Shown here: positions 22,201 to 31,200 of the stretch, piece after piece
Layout of the letters: every line of letters begins with the position of its first letter
Numbering within the stretch: position 1 is the stretch's first letter
Assembly: GCA_016490735.1 (NCBI GenBank)
Contig: JAEMWC010001632.1
Coordinates: 37,501-101,500 of the forward strand
Direction: 5' to 3'
Source: Pachyseris speciosa
Lineage: Eukaryota; Cnidaria; Anthozoa; Scleractinia; Pachyseridae
Length of the DNA stretch: 64,000 nucleotides
Notes under the pieces: generated by a model
The model's input: the letters and a program-made list of their open reading frames with translations, nothing else
What the model was told of the DNA's origin: nothing
Database searches by the model: none
Translations under genes and position numbers: made by a program

Positions 22201-25033
22201 TGAAGATATTTGTAGCAATAATATGTAAATCATTCCTCATGCTTCCCACTTGTACTATATGGCAACCTGCTTGATTGTCTGAAAACCACTTTAAGTACGA
22301 GCCTTTAACAATCGAAAGAAAAGATTCCAAAGAAAACTCTACTGATGATAGTTCTCACCAAGTAGAACTTTTCTTACGTTCCTCTTCATTCCGCTGTTTG
22401 GGACATATCTGCAGGCCATTTAAATCCATGTGTGCGCCACAGCTGGTAGCACTGGCATCAGAATATATAGCATAATTAGAAGCCAAAAGTGTGAGAACTA
22501 TATTTTTCGTGTTAAGCTGATGCAAATCACATTTCCAAATGGTCGCTGCAGCGGCAGAAATCACACTATCTAGTCATGATTATAGAAACATTACCAAAAA
22601 CAGCGCCGGCAGAAATGATCTTTCCAGTGAAAGACGACAATTCTCTGGCAGAAACAAAAAAGTCATGTTCGACGAAATTGCTTATGTTGGCATCAATATT
22701 GGATAATCTTCTATCAGTGATACGAATGGTGCCAGAAAGAGAATTCGAAATTATCCCCAGCCATTCGACGGATTGACAAGGTTGCCAAATAGATTTCTCA
22801 TAGTTAGTGACAAAACCAGCGTTGTGTAGATCTGTTTTTACCTTGCACGATAACACTCGACATACAGAAAGGCTGTTCTCAATCAACCAACCATCATCTA
22901 AGAATAAAGCGATCTTAAACCCTTGAAATCTCCAATACTTTTCTATAGGCCTTAAGCATTTGGTGAAAACGTGTGGAGCAGAGGCCAAACCGAAAAGAAG
23001 GACTGTAAAAAGGGAGAGGGGGGAGTCTCATTGGACCACTTCCAGGCAAAACCAAGAGATTTCTGGTAGTCAGGATGAATGTCGATATGACGATAACCGC
23101 TTTTAAGATCGAACGAAATCATGTAGGAATCTTTCTGAAAATACGATAAAGCCACTTTCCAGTCCTCATACTCGACCTTTTGCCCATATAAATACTGATT
23201 AAGGTGCCTTAAATCAAGTATAAGTCTCTTCTTTCCATTTGGTTGTACTGAAACGGATAACGGATTAACAACGTAAGGAGGCGAAGAATGCTCGACAACA
23301 CGATGAGATTCAAGTAAATCCATAATAACATCCACAACAAAAGCTGGATGTGTCAATGAGAACCCGTTGTTCTTGAGAAAAATTCCAGAAGGAATAAGTT
23401 CAAAAGGAATCTTGTAACCGTCTCTAATAACAGACAAAATATAACTCGGAGCGCTGGTATCATGCCAAAATTGAATGTTATTCCTACGTCTTCCTTTAAC
23501 CTGGATAGAACCCGATAAACTTGAAACAAACTCGTAGGAAGATACCTCTACGATGTCACCAGCGATAGGAAAATCGTTAAAATCATCACTTAGCTGTTGA
23601 TCTGTCAGCAACTCCTCCTGTGAATCCACTAAAGTTGGCACAGCTTGAATAAGGGAAACCGCTGCGGTTTGTGGAATGGTAAACCGGCCATGAGGCTCGG
23701 CAATCTTTCGCCCAATGACCGAAGCGATGGCACCTGAAACACCTAGTGGAGGAACGACTTGCACCAAAGCTTGCACGGCCTACAAAGAAAAACCGCAAAT
23801 TAATCTGAAATAAACAGAATTAGTGGGGCGGGCGGGTGGGAAGACGAACGGCAAACACGTCGGAAACTGGAACGCGAGAGAGAGAAAGAAGCACCTCGTG
23901 CTAATGAATATATAATATCGAATAGCCAATCAAAAGGTGCCACAAATACTCCTACAAAGAATTGCTTACATACCAGTGGAAAATACAGTTACGTTCTAAT
24001 TCGCTCTGCTCAAACTAAGTTAAATTATTTTCCTCTTAAACGCAATACATTAAAAACAAACAACACTGTTTGATGGTTGGATGCTCAGGCATTCCAACCT
24101 CGTGAGAAATGACAAAGAAAACAGAGAAAGGAAAAAATATTACCGCGAAAAAGCTGATTATCTCCATTAGACTTAAAACCCTTAGAAGAGCCCGGCTTAG
24201 ACATGAGGAAATCCGTCCTCTTTTTGCCCGCAGCATTTTTCGCTTTCCTGAGGCGTTTTTCGTCTTTGGAGTTTGATGCGAGGTCATCTGGCTCGTATTC
24301 CTGAACCAATAGCCAGCCATCCTTGCTGCGGTCAGCAATCTTTATTAACATCTGCCTGTTGCGAATGATTTGTAGCGCTTCCTGCACCAAACTACGAACT
24401 TGACTAGCGTCGTCAGCACTGGTCTTAATTCGGGAAAGGAAGCTTCCTAGTTTGGCGTTTACCTCAAACTGCTTCCTGTTACCCTTGAATTTGAAATCCG
24501 AGGCGGATCTCTCTAATTTCAACTGATCTTCTATCAGCCTTCCCTGGGCTTCGAGTTGTGTATTAAGACATCCCTTAAATAAGCTAAAGAAAAAACGTCG
24601 TTCACCAACTCCGGACTCTAAGGATTAGGAATATCTGGTGCTTCTTTCTCTTTCGTTCCTTCAACAAAAGATTCCGAGGTAGACATGACAGTCACAAGAC
24701 GTACGGCAAACACGTCGGCAACTGGAACGCGAGAGAGAGAAAGAAGAACCTCGTGCTAATGAATATATAATATCGAATAGCCAATCAAAAGGTGCCAAAG
24801 ATACTCCTGCAAAGAATTGCTTACCTGTGGAAAATACATTTCTGTTTGCGCGTGCAAGAGTGCGTGCTAATGACGCCATAAATTATGCGCAGTAATGATG
24901 TGCCATGCAAATGTGAGCAATCAACTTGATTCTTATTGTGCTTTACTTTGCTCTTTAATTAAGTAGCAGCAGTAGTAGTAGAAGCAGCAGTAACAGCAGC
25001 AGCAGCAGTAGTAGTAGCAGTAGTAGTAGCAGC

Positions 25034-25069
<36 letters not shown>

Positions 25070-25767
25070 GGTGGTGGTAGTAGTAGTAGTAGTAGTGGTA
25101 GTGGTAGTGGTAGTGGTAGTGGTAGTGGTAGTGGTAGTGGTAGTGGTAGTGGTAGTGGTAGTGGTAGTGGTAGTGGTAGTGGTAGTAGTAGTAGTATAGG
25201 TTTTCCTTCATCAATCCATTCATTCGTTAGATAATGGGTTCATTCATTCGTTAATTGGCCCACGGCTAATAAGGTTAATAACGGAATCATTTTCCATTTT
25301 TAGACGTTTATCAAAAAATCAACAAAGAACCTGTTTGCTTTGGGGCAAAAAATAACGCGTATGGTGTCTTCAAGATGACCAAAACAGGACGCATCAAGGC
25401 CATGAAGCTTGTCCACAGACGTGGATCGATACGCTGCAACACAGTAATCGATGCTACCTACTGGGGCTGCAGCAATTTAGCTGCCTACCCAGAGAACAGC
25501 TTGTTGACAGTCATTACGAATGCCAGTAGAGAAGCCCTTCTCCCACCCGCTGAAGAATTCCAAAGTAGTAGTTGCCCAAAGCACTTTTACTTTCTGGAGG
25601 GGATCGAGCAAAACTCAACCGAGCTCGTTTTTGGCAACCTGTCAAGCCCTTTGCTTTTGTCACGAAACCAAGAGCTGCAAATCTGGTATTCGCAGGACTT
25701 GAGAGACTGTTCAGAAGACAACAACAGTGGTGAAACTTGTGCCGATGTGTATGCATGGTACATATAA
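12127..25767 (+). CDS. Unit 1: secreted PAN/apple-domain gene, three exons, intact (305 aa)
   Basis: Exons 12127-12439, 12797-12937 and 25304-25767 splice with GT/AG sites in phase 1 and give one open frame ending TAA. Residues 1-24 form a signal peptide (FWLSVAFLIYRIGLIESA). Residues 25-100 are a PAN/apple-like domain with Cys 25, 53, 57, 63 and 75 and CQSYN. Exon 2 supplies SCSEIKAS...YWIYSDG, which recalls the opening of fibrinogen-like domains. Exon 3 (from residue 152) has a conserved body with RGSIRCN, YWGC and LQIWY. A role in secreted or matrix binding is inference. I chose the ATG at 12127, not 12013, because units 2 and 4 start at the same place. Intron 2 is 12.4 kb because of transposon insertions, against 954 bp in unit 4. 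Confidence 0.75.
12797..12937 (+). CDS. Unit 1 exon 2: fibrinogen-like opening motif
   Basis: 141 nt, phase 1 at both ends. A TTTTCTCTTGCAG acceptor precedes it and GTATGG follows. It encodes GSIPELPAESCSEIKASEGD through YWIYSDGNTKQTILATC. The two Cys bracket a YW motif. Being symmetric, it could be skipped without shifting the frame. Confidence 0.8.
14283..17767 (+). pseudogene. Degenerate coding region of the 5.5-kb transposon, unrecognised, Cys-rich
   Basis: A run of + strand fragments in changing frames: 14283-14588, 14695-15285 (with an alternative frame 14769-15104), 15423-15653, about 15840-15950, 16021-16485, 16622-16867 and 17453-17767. Several are Cys-rich in zinc-finger style: CCLKGCENEAG..FDC, PCIVTCSQCKNEVC, YICMSC. 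The last fragment ends cleanly with a charged helical tail (LDELTESEKQFMSTKLYMSDFF, stop at 17765). Together they suggest one large, frame-broken transposon protein. I cannot assign a transposase family. A 119-bp inverted-repeat element interrupts it at 15654. Confidence 0.45.
15654..15772. mobile_element. 119-bp MITE with about 35-bp inverted ends
   Basis: Begins GGGCCCAGTTGCTCGAAGCA and ends with the near-perfect complement (TGCTTTGACCAACTGGGCCC). Both arms include GGTTAGCACTAACC. It lies inside the degenerate transposon gene, so it is a nested insertion. No clear target duplication is visible. Confidence 0.8.
18549..19040 (+). other. Unit 1 intron 2, part after the transposon
   Basis: Aligns with unit 2 intron 2 (34420-34900): ACACTAAAAGAAAGAC, TATTTTCT.AAAGGGGAAG, CATACT.AGT.T.TGGCTGTC, and CCACTCCATAAACGATGAGG. 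It confirms that 13074-18538 was inserted into a pre-existing intron. Confidence 0.75.
19050..19255 (+). mobile_element. PLE 3'-end fragment with hammerhead motif
   Basis: Non-coding. Holds the hammerhead at 19153-19194 followed by the GTACGGTGGTCAATTTA..ATCAACTCCGTTGATAAA stretch typical of a PLE terminal region. The coding part is missing (5' truncated). Confidence 0.5.
19153..19194 (+). ncRNA. Hammerhead ribozyme motif with one core change
   Basis: Stem I ATTCGCT with AGCTAAT (one mismatch), core CCGACGA (expected C-U-G-A-N-G-A, so U4 is C), stem II GGGC with GCTC, GAAA at 19180-19183, palindromic ACGT, cleavage C at 19187. Same layout as at 7508. Confidence 0.55.
19256..19800. repeat. 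Two dispersed repeats in intron 2 of unit 1
   Basis: 19256-19400 matches 5035-5200. 19562-19760 (GTTATGCACAGTAAGGATGC ... CTGTACTGGTACAAATCAC) matches 35815-35918 joined to 36331-36441, where a SINE has been inserted. No coding potential. Confidence 0.65.
20306..21231 (-). pseudogene. Tyrosine recombinase of the DIRS-like element
   Basis: Frames 21231-21040 (KSRVDSTVTRYLKEIQKFIRWC, the SAM-like N-terminal domain) and 21015-20575 (SLDFSEFFRCNEL, VRIFVPQAKNDIYREGN) lead into 20500-20306, which reads LHSLKAGGATAVANSNSS, a stop (CTA at 20417-20419), then ERLIMIHGRWKSHTAKDMYIHE. Family knowledge: the recombinase uses R..K..H-x-x-R..H..Y. The expected Arg of HSLRAG is Lys here (CTT at 20462-20464 on the + strand). 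The HGRW His and the Tyr of DMY remain. It would integrate circular cDNA, but this copy is dead. Confidence 0.8.
21670..22564 (-). pseudogene. RNase H domain and linker of the DIRS-like pol
   Basis: Frame 22564-22355 has IYSDASATSCGAHMD (first Asp of RNase H). Frame 22330-22025 has FSDNQAGCHIVQVG and IQWIPNNELDKADFISR, the C-terminal RNase H motifs with the last Asp. Frame 22233-21670 continues with CNPGCARVGFFVQSLEGENCLVVPP and TLIVPFWPSSYFWPIL, the conserved linker before the recombinase. Several frame changes. Confidence 0.75.
22566..23776 (-). pseudogene. Reverse transcriptase of the DIRS-like element
   Basis: Frame 23776-22952 carries the fingers and the first palm motifs: VNPLSVSVQPNGKKRLILDLRHLN and MISFDLKSGYRHIDIHPDYQKSLGF (catalytic Asp in FDLKSGY). 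A frameshift near 23015 moves to frame 22988-22566 with LASAPHVFTK, the LFLDDG catalytic box, WLG and the connection helix ARELSSFTGKIISAG. Order and motifs are those of DIRS/Ngaro reverse transcriptases. One frameshift inactivates it. Confidence 0.85.
23586..23779 (-). pseudogene. CCHC zinc knuckle, C-terminal part of DIRS gag
   Basis: Encodes CFRCHRFGHWAKDC, a perfect C-x2-C-x4-H-x4-C knuckle that binds RNA in retroelement gag proteins. It overlaps the RT frame (from 23776) in another frame, as is usual where gag and pol overlap in DIRS elements. The listed Met at 23798 lies in the intron and is not a real start. Confidence 0.7.
23780..24143 (-). other. Probable 364-nt intron in the DIRS-like element
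   Basis: On the - strand GTAATA (from 24143) follows TTTCGCG, and TTTTTCTTTGTAG ends at 23780 before GCCGTGCAAGC. Joining the sides keeps one frame from ORF1 (LFRG) into RASFGASRS and the zinc knuckle. The intron contains the B1 and A2 repeats. Spliceosomal introns are known in some DIRS elements. Confidence 0.6.
23841..24837 (-). repeat. A1/A2 split direct repeat of the DIRS-like element
   Basis: 24696-24837 and 23841-23986 are near identical (ACGGCAAACACGTCGG ... AGCCAATCAAAAGGTGCCA ... GTGGAAAATAC). A1 lies at the element's 5' end; A2 follows B1 inside the intron. Confidence 0.8.
24085..24686 (-). pseudogene. gag-like ORF1 of the DIRS-like element
   Basis: The ATG at 24686 opens MSTSESFVEGTKEKE, then an in-frame TAG and a frame change near 24560 follow. 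From 24522 the frame is open: MKLERSASDFKFKGNRKQFEVN, LGSFLSRIKTSADDASQVRSL, LIKIADRSKDGWLLVQEYEPDDLA, then a Lys-rich stretch. FKGNRKQF..N and GW..V.EY are typical of capsid-like ORFs of anthozoan DIRS elements. A splice donor (CGCG/GTAATA) at 24144/24143 would join it in frame to the zinc knuckle at 23779. Without splicing the frame ends at 24085. Confidence 0.65.
24965..25196. repeat. Trinucleotide and hexanucleotide microsatellite (AGC/AGT/GGT)n
   Basis: Runs of AGCAGT, GTA, GGT and then about 18 copies of GGTAGT, directly before the last exon of unit 1. Related GGTAGT runs stand before the last exon of unit 2 (36580-36620, 36838-36905). Units 4 and 0 lack it, though unit 4 has TTG/TTA and ATC runs at the same place. 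Confidence 0.9.
25304..25767 (+). CDS. Unit 1 exon 3: C-terminal domain
   Basis: The acceptor TTCCATTTTTAG precedes ACGTTTATC. Encodes DVYQKINKEPVCFGAKNN, MKLVHRRGSIRCN, ATYWGCSN, LTVITNASREALLPPAEEF, FYFLEGIEQNSTELVFGNL, RNQELQIWY and CADVYAWYI-stop. Alternating strands and paired Cys suggest a beta-rich, disulphide-bonded fold continuing from exon 2. The family is not one I can name. Confidence 0.8.
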
Positions 25768-26480
25768 GCAACGTCCTCATCTTCACCGATACATGTCCCA
25801 TTCAGATCCAATCTCGTTCTCACGGTCCCTCCTCTTTCCTTTCACTACAGAACGGCAATAGGAGAGACTCTGGAAACTAGGTTCGGATCCGGATCGTAAT
25901 CAAAGCCGAATCGCGGTTCATTTTGTCTCTACTGTTTAAAATAGTATTTGTGTTTTGAATTTTCATTGTTAAGTAACGGTCTATAGATTTCAGCTAGTAA
26001 TTCCTTTCTCTGTTCAACTTAGCCTGAGCGTTTACCGCGTGGGACAGATATGTGAATTTCCAAGTTGGGATTAACCAGTTTTAGCATTGTTTTCATTTCG
26101 TTATCTCGAGTGCATGCTTATAATGTTAACAGTGTCGAAATCCACACTAAGTACTTCAAAGCCGTAAGTATTTTAGCTTTCACTTAAGTACGGCTTTGCA
26201 TTGTGGTTAGGCACATTTTTCCTAGTGTTCCAGATTGATATCTTTGCTTGTATTTATCTTTACATGCGGAACACTTAGAATTTATCATAAATTTGTTGTG
26301 ATGCTGTTGCGGTTCCGCCCCAAAGTACAAAGATTGTACTTTGACCTTTTAGCTGCTTCTGCTCTTGTCTCATCGTAATCAGCTGTTGATTTAATTGTAT
26401 TGTAATCCTGTATTTCCAGTTTACAAGAATCATCCATCAGTATTTTGTTGGCGCGAAATAAAGGAAGAACTGAGTGGGAA
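25768..26480 (+). other. Unit 1 3' untranslated region
   Basis: Conserved with unit 0 (5250-5720), unit 2 (37445-37860 and 39060-39320) and unit 4 (63120-63200): AAGTACGGCTTT, TAGTGTTCC.GATT.ATAT and CTTCAATGCAAT. A polyadenylation hexamer AATAAA lies at 26457-26462. Confidence 0.55.
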
Positions 26481-27300
26481 CTCTCACTGCCTTCAATGCA
26501 ATAGATCTGCCCCTGTAAAGTTCTCTCTCCGAAGTCCGCGAAATGTTTCGCTTTGTCTTAATAGTCGCTGAAGGGTCCTGAGGGGACACGAAGTTTGGTC
26601 CCAGAAAGAAGACGAATACTGCCTATTCCGAGAACACTCCAACATCCGCTTCCGGACATATCCCGTAAGGCTCCACATCGGTGTAAAAACCTGTGAAACT
26701 CTCGAACGACGTAAAACAAAGAAAACAAACATCCTAAACAATAGCGTACAGAAAAACAATACCTCATAAAACAACGAAAACCTCGTCAGGTTTTTGCACC
26801 GCGGTAAAAGCCCCGTGAGAGGTCAGGATAGCAAGCCACGGTCCTTACGATTTCCCCATTGAAACCGTTTATAGCCTGCATTAAGCGGACACCTCTCGTA
26901 AATGAGAATATATAGCACGCAAAATACAGTGCGAAGGTAACCAGTGTCCGTAAAGCGAGGTTGTCTTTGAAGGTGTGATTGATTGTCGCAGTTATAAATA
27001 TACTGCTTAAGAAATAGCGAAAATGAAACCTGAACAAAAAAATAGGCTTATACTGGAGTCGAACCCTTGTCCTCTTGTAAATATCTCCTCGATATAACGG
27101 AGCCGCTTCAATACCGTCCGTATAACACATGCATTCGCTTTTAGCCGCGCTTGGTTCCCGGTTTCCTTACGTGACGTCATAAATAAGTTATAAGGACGAA
27201 TTTCGCTTCAACGACACTTGCGGTTAAACCCGTTTTCGTGAAGCAAACAAGTTGTGCCAAAATGTATCTCGCGAGACAAGCGAAAGTACCATCAATTCAG
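26481..27300. other. Spacer between units 1 and 2; no gene seen
   Basis: Contains GCGGACACCTCT-type blocks that also occur at 5780-5850, so it is probably an old repeat. The - strand frames at 26493-26774 and 26786-27130 show no domain. Confidence 0.4.
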
Positions 27301-28076
27301 CTAGTGTTTCCAAGCAAAGTTCTTTAAACAACAAAACTAAAGATTTGTGGAAATCTTTCTGAGCAGATTTAGTATTTTACGAACAACCAATGAATCTGCA
27401 AAAGGATACCGAGTTAGCTTTGTGTAAACAAATGGCTGTTTCAAATGTTTTCCCCATGGCTTTGCTATTCTTCTCTATTCAGCGATTCTGCAAACCGCTT
27501 CAGGATGTTTACTTTTATAGCATCTAGAAGTCCTAAGCTTTCGGGGGACACCAATACCTTTTTAACAATATCGCAAGGCCGGGTTATAAATTTTCAAATT
27601 TCTAGTATTTTTTCGGATATTACCATCGCAACGAACACAACTGGATGCGCTGCAGAATGTTCTAGCAGACAAACTAACAAATCTATTAACTTTTAGAACA
27701 AAAGTTTTTCTTTTATAGTTATTATTATTATTGTAACACAAGATTGTCGAAGCTTTTCTCCCAGCTCGCTATGAAACGGCCAAATCGCTTTTATTTGTTT
27801 TCACAAAAAATGAGGATAACTTCGTAACATAACTGGAAGAGTTTCTCACACAAGACCTTTTACTCATTAATTAATTATTCGCATCTCAGAATATATATCT
27901 TGTGTGGTAAAATATTTGAAATGTTTCAAAAGTACGGCTGGTATTTTAATTCCACCTGTACTTTTCTAGCAGGTAAACAAACATATCTATGAAATTTGAG
28001 AACGAAAGTTATTTTAATTATCATAACTATTTAAACATGCAGGACTGGTCGTCAGCTCTACTTCACTGATATCAAC
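27301..28076 (+). other. Upstream region of unit 2
   Basis: Closely follows 11440-12126 of unit 1: CAGCGATTCT.CAAAC.GC.TCAGG, TTTACTTTTATAGC.TCTA, ACAAACTAACAAATCTATTA, and ATATATCTTGTGTGGTAAAA. Confidence 0.65.
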
Positions 28077-28499
28077 ATGACACCACACTTCTGGTTGTCG
28101 GTTGCATTTCTGACCGATCGCATTGGTCTTATTGAGTTGGCTGGCCAATGTCGCCCAGCGGATTCCTCTATTTATGGTATGTTTCTCAAAGGCCACACGC
28201 TCAAAGGTCAAATGAACCGAAATTTCAAAGTTTTTTTCTGAAGTCAATTTTTATTGAATTTTGTAGCTTAAGTAAGAAATAAACATATTCTGGAGTTTCA
28301 GAGTGATCGGGTTTTGTATCCCAGAGATATTGGAGGCTGAAAAGTGCTTCATTTTGGCTTTCGTATTCGTAGAGCGGTCGGGTCAATTGTCGGGAATTTG
28401 TCGGAATTAACAGTCGTGACGTCACTGTTGGCGAGCTGAAAAATTGCGCGAACTTTAAAAACTACAAGTAAGTCTTGAAATTAGTGTCGTTTTCTTAGC

Positions 28500-28862
28500 G
28501 GAAAGCATTGTGTTTTGTGCTGCAAAACACTACAGCAACAATTCCAAGTGTAAAGTAAGTATTTTCAAGTTTCCTCATGACCCAAAACTACGGAAGGAAT
28601 GGCTCATAAAACTGAAGAGGGAATCGCTTGTGCAGGCCATTTTACATTTCACACCAAACAGCTTCAAACAAAATCTCGTGGCAAGGAGTTCGTTCGTTCC
28701 AGCTTTAAAGCCACGAGGACTGACTTGAAAGATGATGCCGTGCCAACTTTTTTCAAGAATAAAAACGTGGAATCCGAAACAAAAATTGGCCAGAAAAGAA
28801 GCAACACCGACAATAATTCTAGCCCGCCGAATAACGGGACGACTTCAAGCGGCAATTCCTAA
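28500..28862 (+). pseudogene. THAP zinc-finger fragment of the transposon
   Basis: Encodes KVSIFKFPHDPKLRKEWLIK, the THAP (C2CH) core with FPxDP..R..W, followed by HFTPNSFKQNL, the C-terminal HFxP..F block. In another frame (from about 28503) KHCVLC supplies the first zinc Cys pair, so one small frameshift separates them. A second frame (28599-28862) continues with RTDLKDDAVPTFFKNKNVESE. Known role: sequence-specific DNA binding by transposases and derived host proteins. No catalytic domain follows in open frame. Confidence 0.7.
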
Positions 28863-31192
28863 TCTATTCGTTCAGCGTTTGCAAAACGCAGAAAGTTAGA
28901 AGTAGACATTTTCCATCTTGTTTGAAATAGCTGGATGCAGAGTGATCCTTTTGCTCTCTCTCGTAATTCGATCTTGTATTAAGTTTGCTGGGATGTGAAG
29001 AGTTGAGACGTCCGTGCAAACACCATTGGCATCCTTATCAGTGGCGTACAAATCGAATTTACATATGTACAGTAGCCGTAAATATATTTGGCCAGAGCCT
29101 TTCACTTTGCATCCTTTCGGCAAAGTAAGCGCTTGTTTACATTCGAGGAGGATGATCTTAGTGGTTGGATAATAATATCCTAGAAAGCGGAGTAACTGTG
29201 TGTCCTCAGGGGCACCCAACGAGCCAAACCAGCCAAAAGTTGTAGAAAGGTATTTTTAGGTACGTTTTGGTGTTTGAAGTCTGTTTAAAGTGATGTTTTG
29301 GTTAGCTAGAAAACTTTGATCTGTTCGGATTCCCTAGCTGAAATGTTAATTGCCCGAAAATTTTAGGGAACAAAATCTTTCTTTGAGAAAATACTAGCTG
29401 AAATGAACTTTCAAGGGAACCTTTTTTTCTTTCCGAAAATGCTAGCTGACGTTTTTTACTGCCAAAAACAGCAATAACGACCTTTCCGAAAACCTCAGGG
29501 GTTAAGATTGCCACATTACGAATCTTTTAGGCCACGTTTTACTTACGAAAATCCAAGTGCACTCTTCAATCGACGCCGAAAGCCTTAGGCGAACTACCTT
29601 CCACCGAACAGATATCTACAGAAACTTGTCGTTTAGTGCCCCTGTGTCCTCTTTCTATGCTAACCTAGATGGGAGTTTTACCTCACAGGAAGAAGTTGTC
29701 TCAGATTTATAAGCCGAAAGCTAGACAATTGCTCCAAATTGAAAATTAATTTTGTCGCCTTAGTTTACGATATATCGGCAAGCAGAACTTCAATTCAACT
29801 TGTTCAAAACTGGTAATGCGAGATAAAAGAACATCGCAAAACAAAACCGTTTTTGCATATCGGGCGTGTTTAAAAGCAAGTGCTCTGTATGTGATACTTA
29901 AGTTATAGTGCTAACATCGCAAACACTTCCATTGCGAGAAATATAAACTGTTTTTTTTTTCTAAAGAAATTAAACGAACCTTTGTCCATCCATCCATTTT
30001 TGTGCAATGACATTTGTGGTCAGTTATCTCGAGCGTTCCCATCGCTAGTGTTTGACAATTTACGCTATTGAATAATCAAGTGAATCAGCTTTAGTGTTAT
30101 TCGCTCGCGCATGTGACAATTTCGCTTGAATCGAATCAGGATGCAACGTTCTTGCTTTGTTTACAAACATTTGGTTATTTCGTAGGTCACAAGTAAATAA
30201 ACTTGATAAAATGTGTTCCCTCTACTTTTTTGGCTGTATATTTATGCACGGATTTTTGTTCTTGTTTACTACAACTTCGTTCTCGCTCCACATGTATTTC
30301 CTTCTAAAGTTACTTTCAGTTTATGGTGCGTCTTTTTACCAAATGTCGCTGAGTTGGGGGTGCGTTCTATAGCCGAGTGCGCGTTATAACCGAAAAACTA
30401 CGGCATTTTCATGTGGAAACCTCTCTCTATTTGTTTTTACCAAACAAGATGACAGCTTCTCATGTATCCAATAGGTATATTGCCTTTTGGCAACATATCT
30501 GTATGTACTGACAGAAAAGAGGAAAAACATACTGAAACCTGGGGTGACAAAATTTTCAGAAACTTCATCCTCATTTGGTTCATAAAATTCTTAGTGACAT
30601 GAGTTATATACCCTCTGGAAGTATATAATATTTCATTTTACAGTCAAAGGACATAATAATTTATCATCTAAGTGTTTTTATCCTAAAGGAATACTTGATT
30701 TGTTTTGGCAGCAGTTTTGGTGGTATGGTATCTGTACAAATGGTACAAGTAACCACATCTAGATTGGATGGAGTTTATGGGACAATGGATTATGTTAAAT
30801 GTACCTCATGCAAGTTATTGCAAGTAGTGAAATGACACATAAAGGTATAATAAAAGAATATATACCAAATGGAAAACTTTCAGGGAGGTTGGTAATGGCC
30901 ATGAATGAGATCAGATGTTTAGCCTCAGTGTGCAGCCCACCCATTCACAAGCTTGCTCATTTCTAGACCACATTATGACTATGCTCTTTCCCTTGCTATT
31001 TTGGTACTGACATAAACCAACTGTAGGTGACCTCCTTACAACAATCCCACATAATTCATGCATTACCTAAAATCAGAAACTTTTTCCAGACACACATACT
31101 TATGTTGGTGATGGGCTGACAAAAAAAATGACAATGTTTACAAGCATACATATACATACCCATTTAGTGGCTCATTATCAATCGGGCCTTCA
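28863..31192. other. Interior of the THAP-type transposon; no clear gene
   Basis: AT-rich. The - strand frame 28896-29219 (107 aa) and the + strand frame 30157-30372 have no recognisable motif. Repeated TAGCTGAAATG/GCTAGCTGA words at 29330-29460 suggest an older insertion. Confidence 0.4.
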
Positions 31193-31200
31193 TTCTCTGA

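Larger units (their letters stand above)
20164..24099 (-). repeat. B1/B2 split direct repeat of the DIRS-like element
   Basis: 23991-24099 and 20164-20229 share GTTCTAATTCGCTCTGCTCA and TGTTTGATGGTTGGATGC. B1 has about 42 extra bases in the middle. Confidence 0.75.
20164..24837 (-). mobile_element. DIRS-like tyrosine-recombinase retrotransposon
   Basis: Reading the - strand from 24837: repeat A1, a gag-like frame, a probable intron holding repeats B1 and A2, a CCHC zinc knuckle, reverse transcriptase, RNase H, a linker, a tyrosine recombinase and repeat B2. The absence of an integrase and the presence of the recombinase place it in the DIRS order. It carries frameshifts near 23015 and 24560, a stop in gag and one in the recombinase, so it is inactive. 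It sits in intron 2 of unit 1 in antisense. Boundaries are set by the repeats: A1 24696-24837, B1 23991-24099, A2 23841-23986, B2 20164-20229. Confidence 0.85.

Noticed and set aside
24933..25223. 96-aa His/Tyr-rich open frame on the - strand
   Set aside because: It is the translation of the (GGTAGT)n microsatellite, not a gene.
28896..29219. 107-aa frame on the - strand inside the THAP-type transposon
   Set aside because: Open by length but without a recognisable domain, partner exon or paralogue in the window; not listed as a gene.
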